Positions 16,434-25,933 of a stretch of DNA of 64,000 bases are shown one piece after another. The stretch is from the NCBI RefSeq assembly GCF_003937915.1, contig NZ_RHUM01000014.1, forward strand, positions 77,803-141,802, given 5' to 3'. The DNA comes from Erwinia sp. 198 (GTDB lineage Bacteria; Pseudomonadota; Gammaproteobacteria; Enterobacterales; Enterobacteriaceae). The stretch's first letter is position 1, and each line of letters opens with the position of its first letter. Position numbers and translations under genes: made by a program. A model generated the notes under the pieces. The model had not been told where the DNA came from and ran no database searches. It worked only from the letters and a program-made list of their open reading frames with translations.

Positions 16434-19133
16434 TTATTCTGCCGGATGCCACTGTTCGATGGCGGACTGCCGTCGGCGCCGCATCAGCATTTTTTCCAGC
16501 TCGAATACGGCAAACAGCAGCGCGCCGACGACCAGCGTGAGCAGCCAGGCGTTCTGCGGCAGCGGCACGGTGGCAAACAGGTTTTGCATCACAGGCAGGC
16601 CGAACAAAGCCAGTTGCAACAGTGCGAGCAGAGCGCTCGCCAGCCAGAAGCCATAATCTTTCAGCAGGCTGGTATTGAGCGAGGATCGCGTCGGTTCGCG
16701 GCAGTTCAGCAGCCAGACCCACTGCGCCACGATCAGCGTTTGCAGCAGCACGGCGTGGATAAATTTCGGTTCGTAGCCGCGTGATTGCAGCCAGAGCTCG
16801 GTCATGAAAGCGCTCAGCATAATGGTTACGCCTGTAAAGCCGAGGCGCCAGAATCGGCAGCCTTGCGCCGTCCGGCTCGCTTCCTGTAACCGGGAACAGA
16901 CAAGCGTAGACGCTGTTTTTCCGGTGATAAGGCTAACGGCAAGCGTGACCGACGCCGCTACGTTTATCCATAAAACCTGAAGGGGCGCGAGCGGAATGAA
17001 TTTTCCTGCCAGCAGGGCGGCGATAAACAGCAGCGTCTGCGCCAGGCAGATTGGCAGCGTAAAGCGCCCCGCTTTTTTCAGGCTGCCACGAAGGCGCTGG
17101 CCTTCCTGCACGGCGCTGATAAGAGCGGCTAAATGATTATCGGGCAGCACGATATCGGCGATCGCTTTTGTCGCGTCGCCGTTTGCAGCCTCTGTCGCAA
17201 TGCCGACATCGGCCTGTTTGAGCGCGGGTATATCCTGAGCGCCGTTACCGGTGATGCCGACCACTTCGCCCTGGCTTTGCAGCGCGGCGACCAGCCGTTG
17301 TCTGTGTGCGGGCGTCATGCCCACAAAGATGTTATAGCGATCCACCGTCCTGGCCAGCTCAATATCGCTCATTCGCTCCAGCTGGCAACCGGTTAACTTG
17401 CTATGGCTGTCGCCAATGCCTGTCATTCGACCGATGGCCAGCGCCGTTTCCACACGGTCGTCGGCCAGCATTTTTACCCGGATCCCGGCACGCTGGCATT
17501 CGGCAATCGCGCTGGCCGCTTCAGGACGCGGCGGATCCAGCATGGCCGCTATACCGCAGAAAATCAGGCCGTTTTGCAAATCATCGTGGCAAAACGCGGC
17601 CTGGGATTTATCGGCCGGACGGCAGGCGCTGGCAATAAGGTGTAGCCCTTCCGCAGCGTGGTGCGCTATTTGCTGCTGCCACCAGGCGACATCCAGCGCT
17701 TCCACGCCCTGTCCGGTCTGCTGGAAGTCGCATATCCGCAGCAGCGCTTCCGGCTCGCCGAGCGCCAGAATATAGCTTTCGCCGTTAATTTGATGGCGCG
17801 TCGCCTGATACTTTCTGAGGTCATCAAACGGCAGCTTATCCAGTAGCCGCGCCGCCCGTGCAGGCAGGTGCGCTTTGGCGGCCGCCACCTTAAGCGCGGC
17901 CTGCGCCGGCTCGCCGATGATACGCCAGTTTTTTTCCTCATCTTTTAGCAGCGTGCTGTCGCTGCACAGATCCATATTTCTTAGCAGATCGCGAAGCCGG
18001 GCATGTACGGCTGGCGTTATGACGGCGCCGTCTTTTTCCTGTAAAAAGCGGCCTGTCGGCTGGTAGCCGTTGCCCTCTACGCGGATCGTTTCCTGGTGCA
18101 GGATCAGCGCCCTGACCGTCATTTCGTTCATCGTCAGCGTGCGGGTTTTATCGCAGCAGACGACGCTCAGCGCCCCCAGCGTTTCCGCCGTGGAGAGATG
18201 ACGGACGGTAATATTCATTTTTCTCAGTCGCCATATGCTTAGCGCCAGCGCCAGCACGATAATCATCGGCAGCCCTGCCGGCACGGCGGCAACCGCCAGG
18301 CCAGCCAGCGTCTGCATCAGTCCCTGCATCGGCAGGCTGTGCCGCAGCAGCGCATAAAAGAACAGAAAAGCGCTCAGCGTGACCATCAGCAGCCAGAAGC
18401 CGTTGCCGAGCCTGTCGAACGATCTTAGCTGCGCCGTCCTGCGTGGTCTGACGGAGCACAGGGCTGCCTCAATGCGGCCCAGCTGTGTTTTTGCTCCGGT
18501 GGCTACCGCAATACCGGTAGCGCAGCCCGAAACCAGCGTGGATCCGCAAAAAAGCATATTGCTGCGGGCTTCTGCAGGCCGTTCGCCTTTGGTCGGGGCC
18601 GTTTGTTTGGCAACGGCGGTCGCTTCTCCCGTCAATACGCTTTCATCTACCCGCAGATTTTGCGCCTCGATCAGGCGGAGATCGGCAGGGACTTTATCAC
18701 CCGCACCCAGCATAATGATGTCGCCCGGCACCAGGCTGCGGGTATCTATCTGCAGAATATTACCTTCACGCCTGACGCTGGCGCGGTCGGGAAAGCCGTC
18801 AGCAAGATTTGGCGAGCTTTGCCCGGCGTTTTGCTGTAGCCAGTTAGCCAGCAGGTTAAGCAGGATAATGACAAGGATGGCGCCGGTATCCCGCCAGTGC
18901 CCGGTGACGGCGGTTAACACCGAAGCCAACAGCAGAACGCAGATGGGCGCAGTAAGCAGGCACATCAGCGGGTACCGGTGCCTGCGCGGCGGCAGCGTAT
19001 TGGGGCCGAGGCCGACCAGACGCTTCTGCGCCTCTTGCGCGGAAAGCCCCGATTCACGACTCTGCATTCTTTTTATTACGCCAGCCGCGTCGTAGCGATA
19101 CCAGGCAGGCGGCGATTTTAATTTTTGCATCAC
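16434..19133 (-). CDS. P2-type cation ATPase with degenerate catalytic motifs (probable pseudo-pump)
   Basis: An 899-aa protein with the full P-type layout: cation-ATPase N-terminal domain, A domain (L-T-G-E-A, 167-171), M4, phosphorylation and nucleotide domains, and C-terminal transmembrane segments. Phosphorylatable D328 is kept, but the usual DKTGT reads DKTRT. M4 PEGLP is PAGLP (285-289). The nucleotide-site KGAPE is LGEPE (458-462). M-I-T-G-D is M-L-A-D-D (555-559). TGDGVNDAPAL is TGNGAQDIPAL (628-638). M6 L-W-I-N-x3-D is L-W-I-N-V-A-A-S, without the ion-binding aspartate. There is no stop or frameshift. It may be a regulatory or dead relative of Ca2+/PMR1-type pumps, or a decaying gene. 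It stands alone between the urea operon and slt. Confidence 0.85.
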   Translation of the reverse strand: MMQKLKSPPAWYRYDAAGVIKRMQSRESGLSAQEAQKRLVGLGPNTLPPRRHRYPLMCLLTAPICVLLLASVLTAVTGHWRDTGAILVIILLNLLANWLQQNAGQSSPNLADGFPDRASVRREGNILQIDTRSLVPGDIIMLGAGDKVPADLRLIEAQNLRVDESVLTGEATAVAKQTAPTKGERPAEARSNMLFCGSTLVSGCATGIAVATGAKTQLGRIEAALCSVRPRRTAQLRSFDRLGNGFWLLMVTLSAFLFFYALLRHSLPMQGLMQTLAGLAVAAVPAGLPMIIVLALALSIWRLRKMNITVRHLSTAETLGALSVVCCDKTRTLTMNEMTVRALILHQETIRVEGNGYQPTGRFLQEKDGAVITPAVHARLRDLLRNMDLCSDSTLLKDEEKNWRIIGEPAQAALKVAAAKAHLPARAARLLDKLPFDDLRKYQATRHQINGESYILALGEPEALLRICDFQQTGQGVEALDVAWWQQQIAHHAAEGLHLIASACRPADKSQAAFCHDDLQNGLIFCGIAAMLDPPRPEAASAIAECQRAGIRVKMLADDRVETALAIGRMTGIGDSHSKLTGCQLERMSDIELARTVDRYNIFVGMTPAHRQRLVAALQSQGEVVGITGNGAQDIPALKQADVGIATEAANGDATKAIADIVLPDNHLAALISAVQEGQRLRGSLKKAGRFTLPICLAQTLLFIAALLAGKFIPLAPLQVLWINVAASVTLAVSLITGKTASTLVCSRLQEASRTAQGCRFWRLGFTGVTIMLSAFMTELWLQSRGYEPKFIHAVLLQTLIVAQWVWLLNCREPTRSSLNTSLLKDYGFWLASALLALLQLALFGLPVMQNLFATVPLPQNAWLLTLVVGALLFAVFELEKMLMRRRRQSAIEQWHPAE

Positions 19134-19459
19134 AGGTAATCCTTGCGGGGGAGTGGATAACAGAACCCGCTACCAACGTCATAACATCAGCGAGTCAGAT
19201 GGCTGTTTTCCGCCAGTCAGGCTAAAGGCGGGTAGCGTTGAGGCGAGCAAGGAAGGCTATGCTGGAGGAAAGCAGAGTACGGATTGTTGATCGCAATTAA
19301 CCTTTAGCCAGGCAAAATAGCGTGACGAAGCCCTGTTGACCCGGCGTTTAAAGAAGTCAGGTTAAGTAAATTTGCCGATGCGGCATAGCGGGAGTCGCCA
19401 GGCCTGGTTAGCATGTTAAGAGCTTTAATGGTAAGCACAGGACAAAGAGAGGCGTTAAC
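19134..19459. other. Intergenic region between the divergent ATPase and slt genes
   Basis: 326 bases that must hold the promoters of two divergent genes. I see no certain gene and no convincing promoter pair. GAGAGG at 19447-19452 is the probable ribosome binding site for slt. Confidence 0.4.
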
Positions 19460-21394
19460 GTGGGAAAGGTCATGGCGGACAAGTGGCGGTTTTGGGTGGC
19501 AGGCGCTTGCCTGACGATAGCGGCAAGCACGGCGCACGCGGATTCGCTGGATGCGCAGCGCACGCGCTACCTGCAAATCAAGCAGGCCTGGGACAATAAA
19601 CAGATGGATCAGGTTGCGCAGCTCATGCCCACGCTGCGCGATTACCCGCTTTATCCCTATCTTGAATATCGCGAGCTGGCACAAAGCCTCGATCAGCAGA
19701 GCAGCTTCGTTATCAACGATTTTATTAAAAAGAACCCGACGCTGCCGCCGGCTCGCGCGCTTTCCTCAAGCTTTATCAACGAGCTGGCGCGACGCGAAGA
19801 CTGGCGTGGCCTGCTGGTGTTCAGCCCGACCGAACCTAAACCTGTTGCCGCACGCTGCAACTGGTACTACGCCAAATGGGCCACCGGCGAGGAGCAGGTG
19901 GCCTGGAAAGGGGCCAAAACGATCTGGCTGCGCGGCACCTCGCTGCCGCCGGGCTGCGACAGGCTGTTCAGCGCCTGGCAGGCGGCAGGCGAACAAACGC
20001 CGATTACCACCCTGGAGCGGATTCGTCTGGCTATGGTGGCCGGCAACAGTAATCTGGTGAATTTCCTGGCGGATCGGCTACCTGAGGATTATCAGACCAT
20101 CGCCAGCGCGGTGAAGGATTTGCAAAACAATCCGCAAAACGTGGAGGCCTTCGCCCGTATTGCCGGCCCGACCGATTTTACCCGTCAGGCCACCGTCATC
20201 GCTTTCGCGCGCGTGGCGCGTGAAGATGCCGAAAACGCCCGCGCGATGATCCCGACGCTGGTGCGGCTGCAAAAGATGAGCGAGCAGGAAGAGCAGAGCC
20301 TGAAAGAGGCGGTCGCGTGGCGATTAATGGGCAACGACGTGACCACGGAACAGGCGCGCTGGCGCGATGACGTGGTGATGCGCAGCGATTCCGATGCGCT
20401 AATCGAGCGCCGCGTCAGAATGTCGCTGGGCAACAACGATCGTCGCGGGCTGAACACCTGGATCGCCCGACTGCCGGTAGAAACCAAGCAGAAAGATGAA
20501 TGGCAGTACTGGCAGGCCGATCTGCTGCTGGAACAGGGGCGCAAAGAGGAAGCCGATAAAATCCTGCGCGGCCTGATGCAGGAGCGCGGCTTCTATCCGA
20601 TGGTCGCCGCCCAGCGACTTGGCGTCGCCTACCCTTTACAGGTGGACGAAGCGCCGTCGGTAGAGCGCAGCCTGACTCAGGGGCCGGAAATTGCCCGCGT
20701 GCGTGAACTGATGTACTGGAATATGGATAACCTGGCGCGAACCGAATGGAGCTACCTGGTCGGCAGCAAAAGCCGCAGCCAGCAGCAGCAGCTGGCGCGC
20801 TACGCCTACGAGCAGAACTGGTGGGTGCTCAGCGTGCAGGCGACCATTTCCGGCAAGCTATGGAACAGCCTGAAGGAACGCTTCCCGCTGGCTTATCAGG
20901 AACAGTTTAAGCGCTATACGGAAGGCAAAGCGATCCCGGTCAGTTACGCGATGGCGATTGCCCGTCAGGAGAGCGCCTGGAATCCGAAAGCCCGCTCGCC
21001 GGTTGGCGCGTCCGGGCTGATGCAGGTCATGCCCGCGACCGCGCAGCATACGGTGAAGGTCTATAGCCTGCCGGGCTACAGCAACAGCAGCCAGCTGTTG
21101 GATCCGGAAACCAATATCCAGATCGGCTCCCAGTATCTGGAATCGGTCTACCAGCAGTTCGGCCAGAACCGCATTTTTTCTTCGGCGGCCTATAACGCCG
21201 GGCCGTCGCGGGTCAGAACGTGGCTGGGGAACAGCGCTGGCCGACTGGATGCGGTCGCTTTTATCGAAACCATTCCTTTTTCGGAAACGCGTAACTATGT
21301 AAAAAACGTGCTGGCTTACGATGCTTACTACCGTCACTTTATGCAGCGGTCGGACAATATTCTCTCTGACGGCGAGTGGCAGCGACGCTATTGA
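19460..21394 (+). CDS. slt: Soluble lytic murein transglycosylase (Slt70)
   Basis: A 644-aa periplasmic enzyme that cleaves murein glycan strands to 1,6-anhydromuropeptides. Signal peptide 1-27 (cleavage after A-H-A before D-S-L). A long alpha-helical superhelix (~28-470) precedes the lysozyme-like catalytic domain, with catalytic Glu in A-I-A-R-Q-E-S-A-W-N-P and G-A-S-G-L-M-Q-V-M-P. The GTG at 19460 was chosen because it has GAGAGG seven bases upstream and its N-terminus aligns residue for residue with E. coli Slt; ATG 19472 is an alternative. It is followed by trpR as in E. coli. Confidence 0.97.
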   Translation: MGKVMADKWRFWVAGACLTIAASTAHADSLDAQRTRYLQIKQAWDNKQMDQVAQLMPTLRDYPLYPYLEYRELAQSLDQQSSFVINDFIKKNPTLPPARALSSSFINELARREDWRGLLVFSPTEPKPVAARCNWYYAKWATGEEQVAWKGAKTIWLRGTSLPPGCDRLFSAWQAAGEQTPITTLERIRLAMVAGNSNLVNFLADRLPEDYQTIASAVKDLQNNPQNVEAFARIAGPTDFTRQATVIAFARVAREDAENARAMIPTLVRLQKMSEQEEQSLKEAVAWRLMGNDVTTEQARWRDDVVMRSDSDALIERRVRMSLGNNDRRGLNTWIARLPVETKQKDEWQYWQADLLLEQGRKEEADKILRGLMQERGFYPMVAAQRLGVAYPLQVDEAPSVERSLTQGPEIARVRELMYWNMDNLARTEWSYLVGSKSRSQQQQLARYAYEQNWWVLSVQATISGKLWNSLKERFPLAYQEQFKRYTEGKAIPVSYAMAIARQESAWNPKARSPVGASGLMQVMPATAQHTVKVYSLPGYSNSSQLLDPETNIQIGSQYLESVYQQFGQNRIFSSAAYNAGPSRVRTWLGNSAGRLDAVAFIETIPFSETRNYVKNVLAYDAYYRHFMQRSDNILSDGEWQRRY

Positions 21395-21411
21395 TCCCGT
21401 ACGGCCTGTGC

Positions 21412-21440
21412 TAGACTGCTGTACTAGTTAAAGAGTATGG
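21412..21440 (+). promoter_or_regulatory. trpR promoter/Trp operator
   Basis: The core GTACTAGTTAAAGAGTAT (21421-21438) fits the Trp-operator pattern built on CTAGTTAA, as expected for autoregulated trpR. A -10-like TAGACT lies at 21412-21417, with a TTGATC -35 candidate at 21391-21396 overlapping the slt stop. The -35/-10 spacing (15) is short, so the exact promoter elements are uncertain. Confidence 0.6.
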
Positions 21441-21447
21441 GCCACCT

Positions 21448-21777
21448 ATGACTGAACCTTCCATTCCCGTAACGATGGAACCGCACAACGAAGAGTGGCA
21501 GCGCTTTGTTGTGCTGCTCCAGCACGCTTTTGACAACGGACTGCACCTGCCGCTACTGCAGCTGATGATGACGCCGGACGAACGCGAGGCGCTGGGCACG
21601 CGCCTGCGTATTATTGAAGAGCTGATGCGCGGCGAAATGAGCCAGCGCGAGCTGAAAAACGATCTGGGCGTCGGCATTGCTACCATTACCCGTGGCTCAA
21701 ACAGTCTGAAAAGCGCGCCGCCTGCCCTGAAAACCTGGCTGGAGGCGCAGCTGCTGAACGGTTCAGATAAGATCTGA
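21448..21777 (+). CDS. trpR: Trp operon repressor
   Basis: A 109-aa homodimeric all-helical repressor that uses L-tryptophan as corepressor. The helix-turn-helix [20 protein letters not shown] is intact. The operator core just upstream implies autoregulation. Its last 15 bases overlap the end of the convergent yjjX. It follows slt by 53 bases, the E. coli arrangement. Confidence 0.97.
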   Translation: MTEPSIPVTMEPHNEEWQRFVVLLQHAFDNGLHLPLLQLMMTPDEREALGTRLRIIEELMRGEMSQRELKNDLGVGIATITRGSNSLKSAPPALKTWLEAQLLNGSDKI

Positions 21778-22305
21778 CCCGTCGGCGCTTTGTTGGTATA
21801 CCGCGTTATGGAAAGGGCAGAGCGCCAGGATCAGCGACTGATGATAGACGCTGGTGCGGCTGAGCTGACCGGCGGTAAAGGCGCCGATCGCGCCGCCCTT
21901 ATGCTTGATGTTTTCAATGCCGGTCAGGCTCGCCATCACTTCGCCCAGCTCGCGTCCGGCCGCAATGCCTTTCAGCACCACCGGCGGTAGCGTAAAGCTG
22001 GCGGAGCGTGACTCGCCGCGCCGCTGACGGTTTTCAATCACCATCCAGGCAAACGCGCTATCGCCTTCAATACCGGCTTCAATCGCCACCCAAAAATCCG
22101 CCTGCGGACGCAGCTGGCGGGCATTTTGCACACGCTGGCGTGCGCCAGTTCTCGTTTCTGCATCGGTAAGGGGCTGCAGGGCCACACCGCTGTCGACCTC
22201 GACGCCCTCCATATGGCAGGATCCCTCACCGAAAATATCGCTGAAAGCCTGAGAAATTGCCTTAATTTTTGCCGGATTAATGGTTGCAGCGACAACATGG
22301 TACAT
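21763..22305 (-). CDS. yjjX: Inosine/xanthosine triphosphatase (NTPase, YjjX family)
   Basis: A 180-aa house-cleaning NTPase that hydrolyses ITP and XTP to keep deaminated purines out of nucleic acids. It shows [11 protein letters not shown] at the N-terminus, [12 protein letters not shown] and [11 protein letters not shown], all typical. It runs about ten residues past the E. coli protein at the C-terminus ([10 protein letters not shown]), producing the overlap with trpR. Its start lies 51 bases from divergent gpmB. Confidence 0.94.
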   Translation of the reverse strand: MYHVVAATINPAKIKAISQAFSDIFGEGSCHMEGVEVDSGVALQPLTDAETRTGARQRVQNARQLRPQADFWVAIEAGIEGDSAFAWMVIENRQRRGESRSASFTLPPVVLKGIAAGRELGEVMASLTGIENIKHKGGAIGAFTAGQLSRTSVYHQSLILALCPFHNAVYQQSADGSDLI

Positions 22306-22356
22306 AATTGTTTGAACCCCTTACGCAAATTTGCCGCAGTATAACGGAAAACAGCA

Positions 22357-23004
22357 ATGTTACAGGTCTATCTTGTTCGCCACGGAGAAACGCTTTGGAA
22401 TGCAGCGAGACGCATTCAGGGACAGTCGGACAGCGCGCTGACGGCTAAAGGAGAGCAGCAGGCGCGGCAGGTGGGTGAACGGATGAAACATCTGGGCATT
22501 ACTCACGTCATCGCCAGCGACCTGGGCCGCACCAAACGCACGGCTGAAATCATCGCGGACGCCTGCGGCTGTGCAGTCACGCTGGACAAGCGTCTGCGCG
22601 AGCTGAATATGGGCGTGTTGGAACAGCGTCCGCTGGATTCACTGACGCCGGAAGAAGAGAGCTGGCGCACCACGCTGATCGACGGCACCGAAAACGGTCG
22701 TATCCCGAACGGCGAGTCAATGACGGAGCTGGCCGCGCGGATGCACGAGGCGCTAAACGCCTGTCTGAACCTGCCCGCCGGCAGCCGTCCGCTGCTGGTC
22801 AGCCACGGTATGGCGCTGGGCGTGCTGGTGAGTACGCTGCTGGGGCTACCCGCGTGGGCCGAGCGTCGGCTACGGCTGCGCAACTGCTCCATTTCCCGCG
22901 TCGATTATCAAAAGAGCGCCTGGCTGGCGGCCGGTTGGGTAGTGGAAACGGCGGGAGACGTGTCGCATCTGGATGCGCCCGCGCTGGACGAGCTGCAACG
23001 CTAA
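22357..23004 (+). CDS. gpmB: Phosphoglycerate mutase-like histidine phosphatase
   Basis: A 215-aa histidine-phosphatase superfamily protein, the same length as E. coli GpmB. The catalytic L-V-R-H-G-E-T motif (His11 region) and the second histidine in L-L-V-S-H-G-M-A-L-G are present. The name implies cofactor-dependent phosphoglycerate mutase, but physiological activity of the E. coli protein on glycolytic substrate is doubtful, so phosphatase is safer. It is convergent with rob; a short hairpin with AAGCCGG and CCGGCTT arms (23015-23034) separates them. Confidence 0.93.
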   Translation: MLQVYLVRHGETLWNAARRIQGQSDSALTAKGEQQARQVGERMKHLGITHVIASDLGRTKRTAEIIADACGCAVTLDKRLRELNMGVLEQRPLDSLTPEEESWRTTLIDGTENGRIPNGESMTELAARMHEALNACLNLPAGSRPLLVSHGMALGVLVSTLLGLPAWAERRLRLRNCSISRVDYQKSAWLAAGWVVETAGDVSHLDAPALDELQR

Positions 23005-23032
23005 CGGAGGCGCAAAGCCGGGCTGAACCGGC

Positions 23033-23914
23033 TTATTCCTCAGCCTGACGGCGGATCGGGATCAGATATTCGCAGCGGATATCTTTTGGCGGTTCCGGCT
23101 GCCGTTTGCCGCCGTGCGTGTGGAAACGCTCAATATCCTGCCCGTGACGGCGCGTCAGCTGTAGCGTCGGCATACAGGTACCGTAAAGCAGCAGGATAAA
23201 TTCCTGCAGGCTGGTTCTCGGCCCCTCGTAAGTAAACTGCACGTACTCGCCACCTTCCAGCAGCACCGTTTGCGTTGCCGGGACGGGGGGTAAAAGTTTA
23301 TCGGACGGCACGGCGGTGGTGTAGAGAATTTCCTGCTCGTCATCTTTTTCCACGCTCGGCCGCGACTGGTGCAGGCCGTACAGCACGGGCGGGATGGTGT
23401 CCGTTTCCGTCAGAAACTGCCGCCAGAAATGCAGGCGCATCTCATCGCGGTAGCTGGAAATCTGCTCCAGCGTGCAGGTATAGCTTTGCGTTTGTCCCAC
23501 CAGCACCGTTTCCGGCAGGGTGACCCAGGTGGCTTCGGGCAGCTGAAAGTCATCCAGCCGGATCGGCGGACGCAGGCCAAAGGAGTGCCAGTCGGACGCG
23601 CGACGATACCATGCCGGCGTCTGGTTAAACTGTTTTTTAAACGCGCGCGTAAAGGTCTGCTGCGAGTCGAAGCGATACTGCAGGGCAATGTCCAGAATAG
23701 GGCGGCTGGTCAGGCGCAGCGCGACCGCGGCTTTTGACAGCCGACGTGCGCGAATATAGGCGCCGATAGCATGACCGGTAACTTCTTTAAACATCCTTTG
23801 CAAATGCCATTTTGAATAGCCTGCTCTGGCTGCAACGTGATCCAGAGACAGCGGCTGGTCAAGGTGGCCTTCAAGCCAGGCCAGCAAGTCGCGAATGATA
23901 CCGGCTTGATCCAT
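23033..23914 (-). CDS. rob: Right-origin-binding transcription factor Rob (AraC/XylS family)
   Basis: 293 aa. The N-terminal AraC-type DNA-binding domain (~1-110) has two helix-turn-helix units (Y-S-K-W-H-L-Q-R-M-F-K and F-D-S-Q-Q-T-F-T-R-A-F-K-K). It is followed by a GyrI-like C-terminal domain (~120-290) that senses ligands and sequesters Rob. It activates the mar/sox/rob regulon of efflux and stress genes in relatives. E. coli Rob has 289 aa. Order gpmB-rob-creA is conserved. Confidence 0.96.
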   Translation of the reverse strand: MDQAGIIRDLLAWLEGHLDQPLSLDHVAARAGYSKWHLQRMFKEVTGHAIGAYIRARRLSKAAVALRLTSRPILDIALQYRFDSQQTFTRAFKKQFNQTPAWYRRASDWHSFGLRPPIRLDDFQLPEATWVTLPETVLVGQTQSYTCTLEQISSYRDEMRLHFWRQFLTETDTIPPVLYGLHQSRPSVEKDDEQEILYTTAVPSDKLLPPVPATQTVLLEGGEYVQFTYEGPRTSLQEFILLLYGTCMPTLQLTRRHGQDIERFHTHGGKRQPEPPKDIRCEYLIPIRRQAEE

Positions 23915-24088
23915 AAAACGTCCTCATCCTGATTAATATTGGTGCCGCAGCAGTGCTGGACGTGCTGATAGTGAAATTTCGTTTTGTTAGTCCGGTATGC
24001 TATACCGGGGCACGCCAGATCCGCCAGCGTAAAAGCGCTAAGCGAGGTAACTTACAATGTCATCTATTTTCTATGCAATGGTAACGTT

Positions 24089-24562
24089 ATGACAATGAAA
24101 AAAATGTTAATGGTCACGGCAATAATGCTCGCCCCTTTTACGGTGCGTGCCGAAGTGGTCGGCTCGGTCGATACCACGTTTAAAGTGTTTGGACCCGATC
24201 ATAAGATTATGGTCGAAGCCTTTGACGATCCCGATGTACAAAACGTGACCTGCTACCTCAGCCGGGCAAAAACCGGTGGAATCAAAGGCGGATTAGGTCT
24301 GGCGGAAGATACGTCGGATGCCGCTATTTCCTGCCAGCAGGTTGGGCCGATAACGCTCAGCGATAAGATTGCCCAAGGGAAAGCAGAAGGTGAAGTGGTA
24401 TTTCGTAAGCGCACGTCGCTGGTGTTCAAAAAGCTGCAGGTAGTCCGCTTTTACGACCGCAAGCGTAACGCGCTTATTTACCTTAGCTATTCCGATAAGG
24501 TGGTGGAAGGTTCGCCTAAAAATGCGTTAAGCGCCGTTCCCATTATGCCCTGGAGCCGCTAA
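24089..24562 (+). CDS. creA: Conserved periplasmic protein CreA
   Basis: 157 aa from the ATG at 24089 (a second ATG lies two codons later). Signal peptide ~1-22 (cleavage near V-R-A-E). Mature [25 protein letters not shown] and C-Q-Q-V-G-P-I are hallmarks of the CreA family, whose function is not established. In E. coli it heads creABCD; here creB, creC and creD are missing and arcA follows in convergent orientation. Confidence 0.94.
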   Translation: MTMKKMLMVTAIMLAPFTVRAEVVGSVDTTFKVFGPDHKIMVEAFDDPDVQNVTCYLSRAKTGGIKGGLGLAEDTSDAAISCQQVGPITLSDKIAQGKAEGEVVFRKRTSLVFKKLQVVRFYDRKRNALIYLSYSDKVVEGSPKNALSAVPIMPWSR

Positions 24563-24610
24563 GGCAAGCGAGAGGGGCCGCGAAAAACGACCCCTTAACG
24601 CAGCACCGGC

Positions 24611-25327
24611 TTACTCCTGCAGGTCGCCGCAGAAACGGTAACCTTCGCCATGAATAGTGGCGATAATTTCCGGCGTATCTGGCGTGGACTCAAAATGTTT
24701 ACGAATGCGGCGGATGGTGACATCCACGGTGCGATCGTGCGGCTTCAGCTCGCGGCCGGTCATTTTTTTCAGCAGATCGGCGCGGGTCTGGATTTTGCCC
24801 GGATTTTCGCAGAAGTGCAGCATCGCGCGGAATTCACTACGCGGCAGCTTGTACTGCTCGCCCTGCGGGCCAATCAGCGAGCGGCTGTTGATATCCAGCT
24901 CCCAGCCGTTAAAGCGGTAGCTTTCAACCAGCTTGCGTTCCTCGCTGTGCGGCGCCAGATTCATGGTGCGCGACAGCAGATTACGGGCGCGGATAGTTAG
25001 CTCACGCGGGTTGAAAGGCTTGGTGATATAGTCATCCGCCCCGATCTCAAGGCCAAGGATCTTGTCGACTTCGTTGTCCCTGCCGGTCAGAAACATTAGC
25101 GCCACGTTGGCCTGCTCACGCAGTTCACGAGCCAGCAGCAGGCCGTTTTTGCCGGGAAGGTTTATATCCATGATGACCAGGTTGACGTCGTTCTCCGTCA
25201 AAACCTGATGCATTTCTGCACCGTCCGTAGCTTCATAAACCATGTAGCCTTCGGCCTCAAAAATACTTTTGAGAGTATTGCGAGTAACTAATTCGTCTTC
25301 AACGATAAGTATGTGCGGGGTCTGCAT
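24611..25327 (-). CDS. arcA: Aerobic respiration response regulator ArcA
   Basis: A 238-aa OmpR-class response regulator that under low oxygen represses aerobic metabolism after phosphorylation by ArcB (not in window). The receiver domain has V-E-D-E and phospho-acceptor aspartate in V-I-M-D-I-N-L-P-G; the conserved lysine is in T-K-P-F-N-P. The winged-helix effector domain ends [11 protein letters not shown]. Start ATG 25327 gives [12 protein letters not shown], as in E. coli; the frame extends 8 codons further upstream. A long upstream region includes an FNR-type site. Confidence 0.97.
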   Translation of the reverse strand: MQTPHILIVEDELVTRNTLKSIFEAEGYMVYEATDGAEMHQVLTENDVNLVIMDINLPGKNGLLLARELREQANVALMFLTGRDNEVDKILGLEIGADDYITKPFNPRELTIRARNLLSRTMNLAPHSEERKLVESYRFNGWELDINSRSLIGPQGEQYKLPRSEFRAMLHFCENPGKIQTRADLLKKMTGRELKPHDRTVDVTIRRIRKHFESTPDTPEIIATIHGEGYRFCGDLQE

Positions 25328-25448
25328 GTGTTCGCTACCTAAAATTGCCAAAAAACGATATGGGCATACAGCAGTTACCGTATGGGTAATACGCGGGCGC
25401 CGATTGACGCGTAACGCGGGCTGTACGGAATATGTTCACAAGCCATTC

Positions 25449-25541
25449 ATGGACCGGAAAATACCAGCTAAAAAAGGTATATTCCCTGTCTCGGCAAGGT
25501 CAAAAATGGCGTATATCCTAACCTCATTAACAGCAACATAA
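25449..25541 (+). CDS. yjjY: yjjY-like small ORF or its remnant
   Basis: A 30-codon frame divergent from arcA ends S-K-M-A-Y-I-L-T-S-L-T-A-T, then TAA. The E. coli small protein YjjY, encoded at the same place, ends S-K-T-A-V-I-L-T-I-L-T-A-T (from memory). A G-x-F-P pair also aligns upstream. The N-terminal half of YjjY does not align clearly and I see no good ribosome site, so it may be a remnant or a conserved arcA promoter segment that only looks coding. Confidence 0.4.
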   Translation: MDRKIPAKKGIFPVSARSKMAYILTSLTAT

Positions 25542-25581
25542 CAGCACAAGCCATGACCAACAGCCAATAAATAAAGCTTAA

Positions 25582-25595
25582 TTGACCTATATCAA
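25582..25595. promoter_or_regulatory. FNR-type site upstream of arcA
   Basis: TTGAC-CTAT-ATCAA matches the FNR dyad TTGAT-N4-ATCAA at nine of ten positions. It lies about 255 bases upstream of the arcA start. FNR activation of arcA is established in E. coli, which supports the reading. Confidence 0.55.
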
Positions 25596-25933
25596 TCCAA
25601 TTGTAGCACGTTGAGGTGCTGTTGAAAAACGCCCCGCCAAAGGGCGATTTAGCTGGATAGGCGCCGTGCAAAGATGAAAAAATAAACGGCTTTCTTCACA
25701 AAGAGTATAGATAAATTTTAACAATTCTTAATTGCCTGAACTACATAAGATTATCGTCAGATAAATGTTTTTATCGCTAAAATCAGCGGAAAAAAGCCGT
25801 AGTTTATAATTATAGCTGGTCAGACAGGTCGTTAGTATGTTGTTGATTTGTTAAAATCATAGCAGAGGTTTCCTGCCCATCCTGTGTCATGGGATGGTCA
25901 GGATATGTCCATATTGAACTTAAGAAGGCTCTT

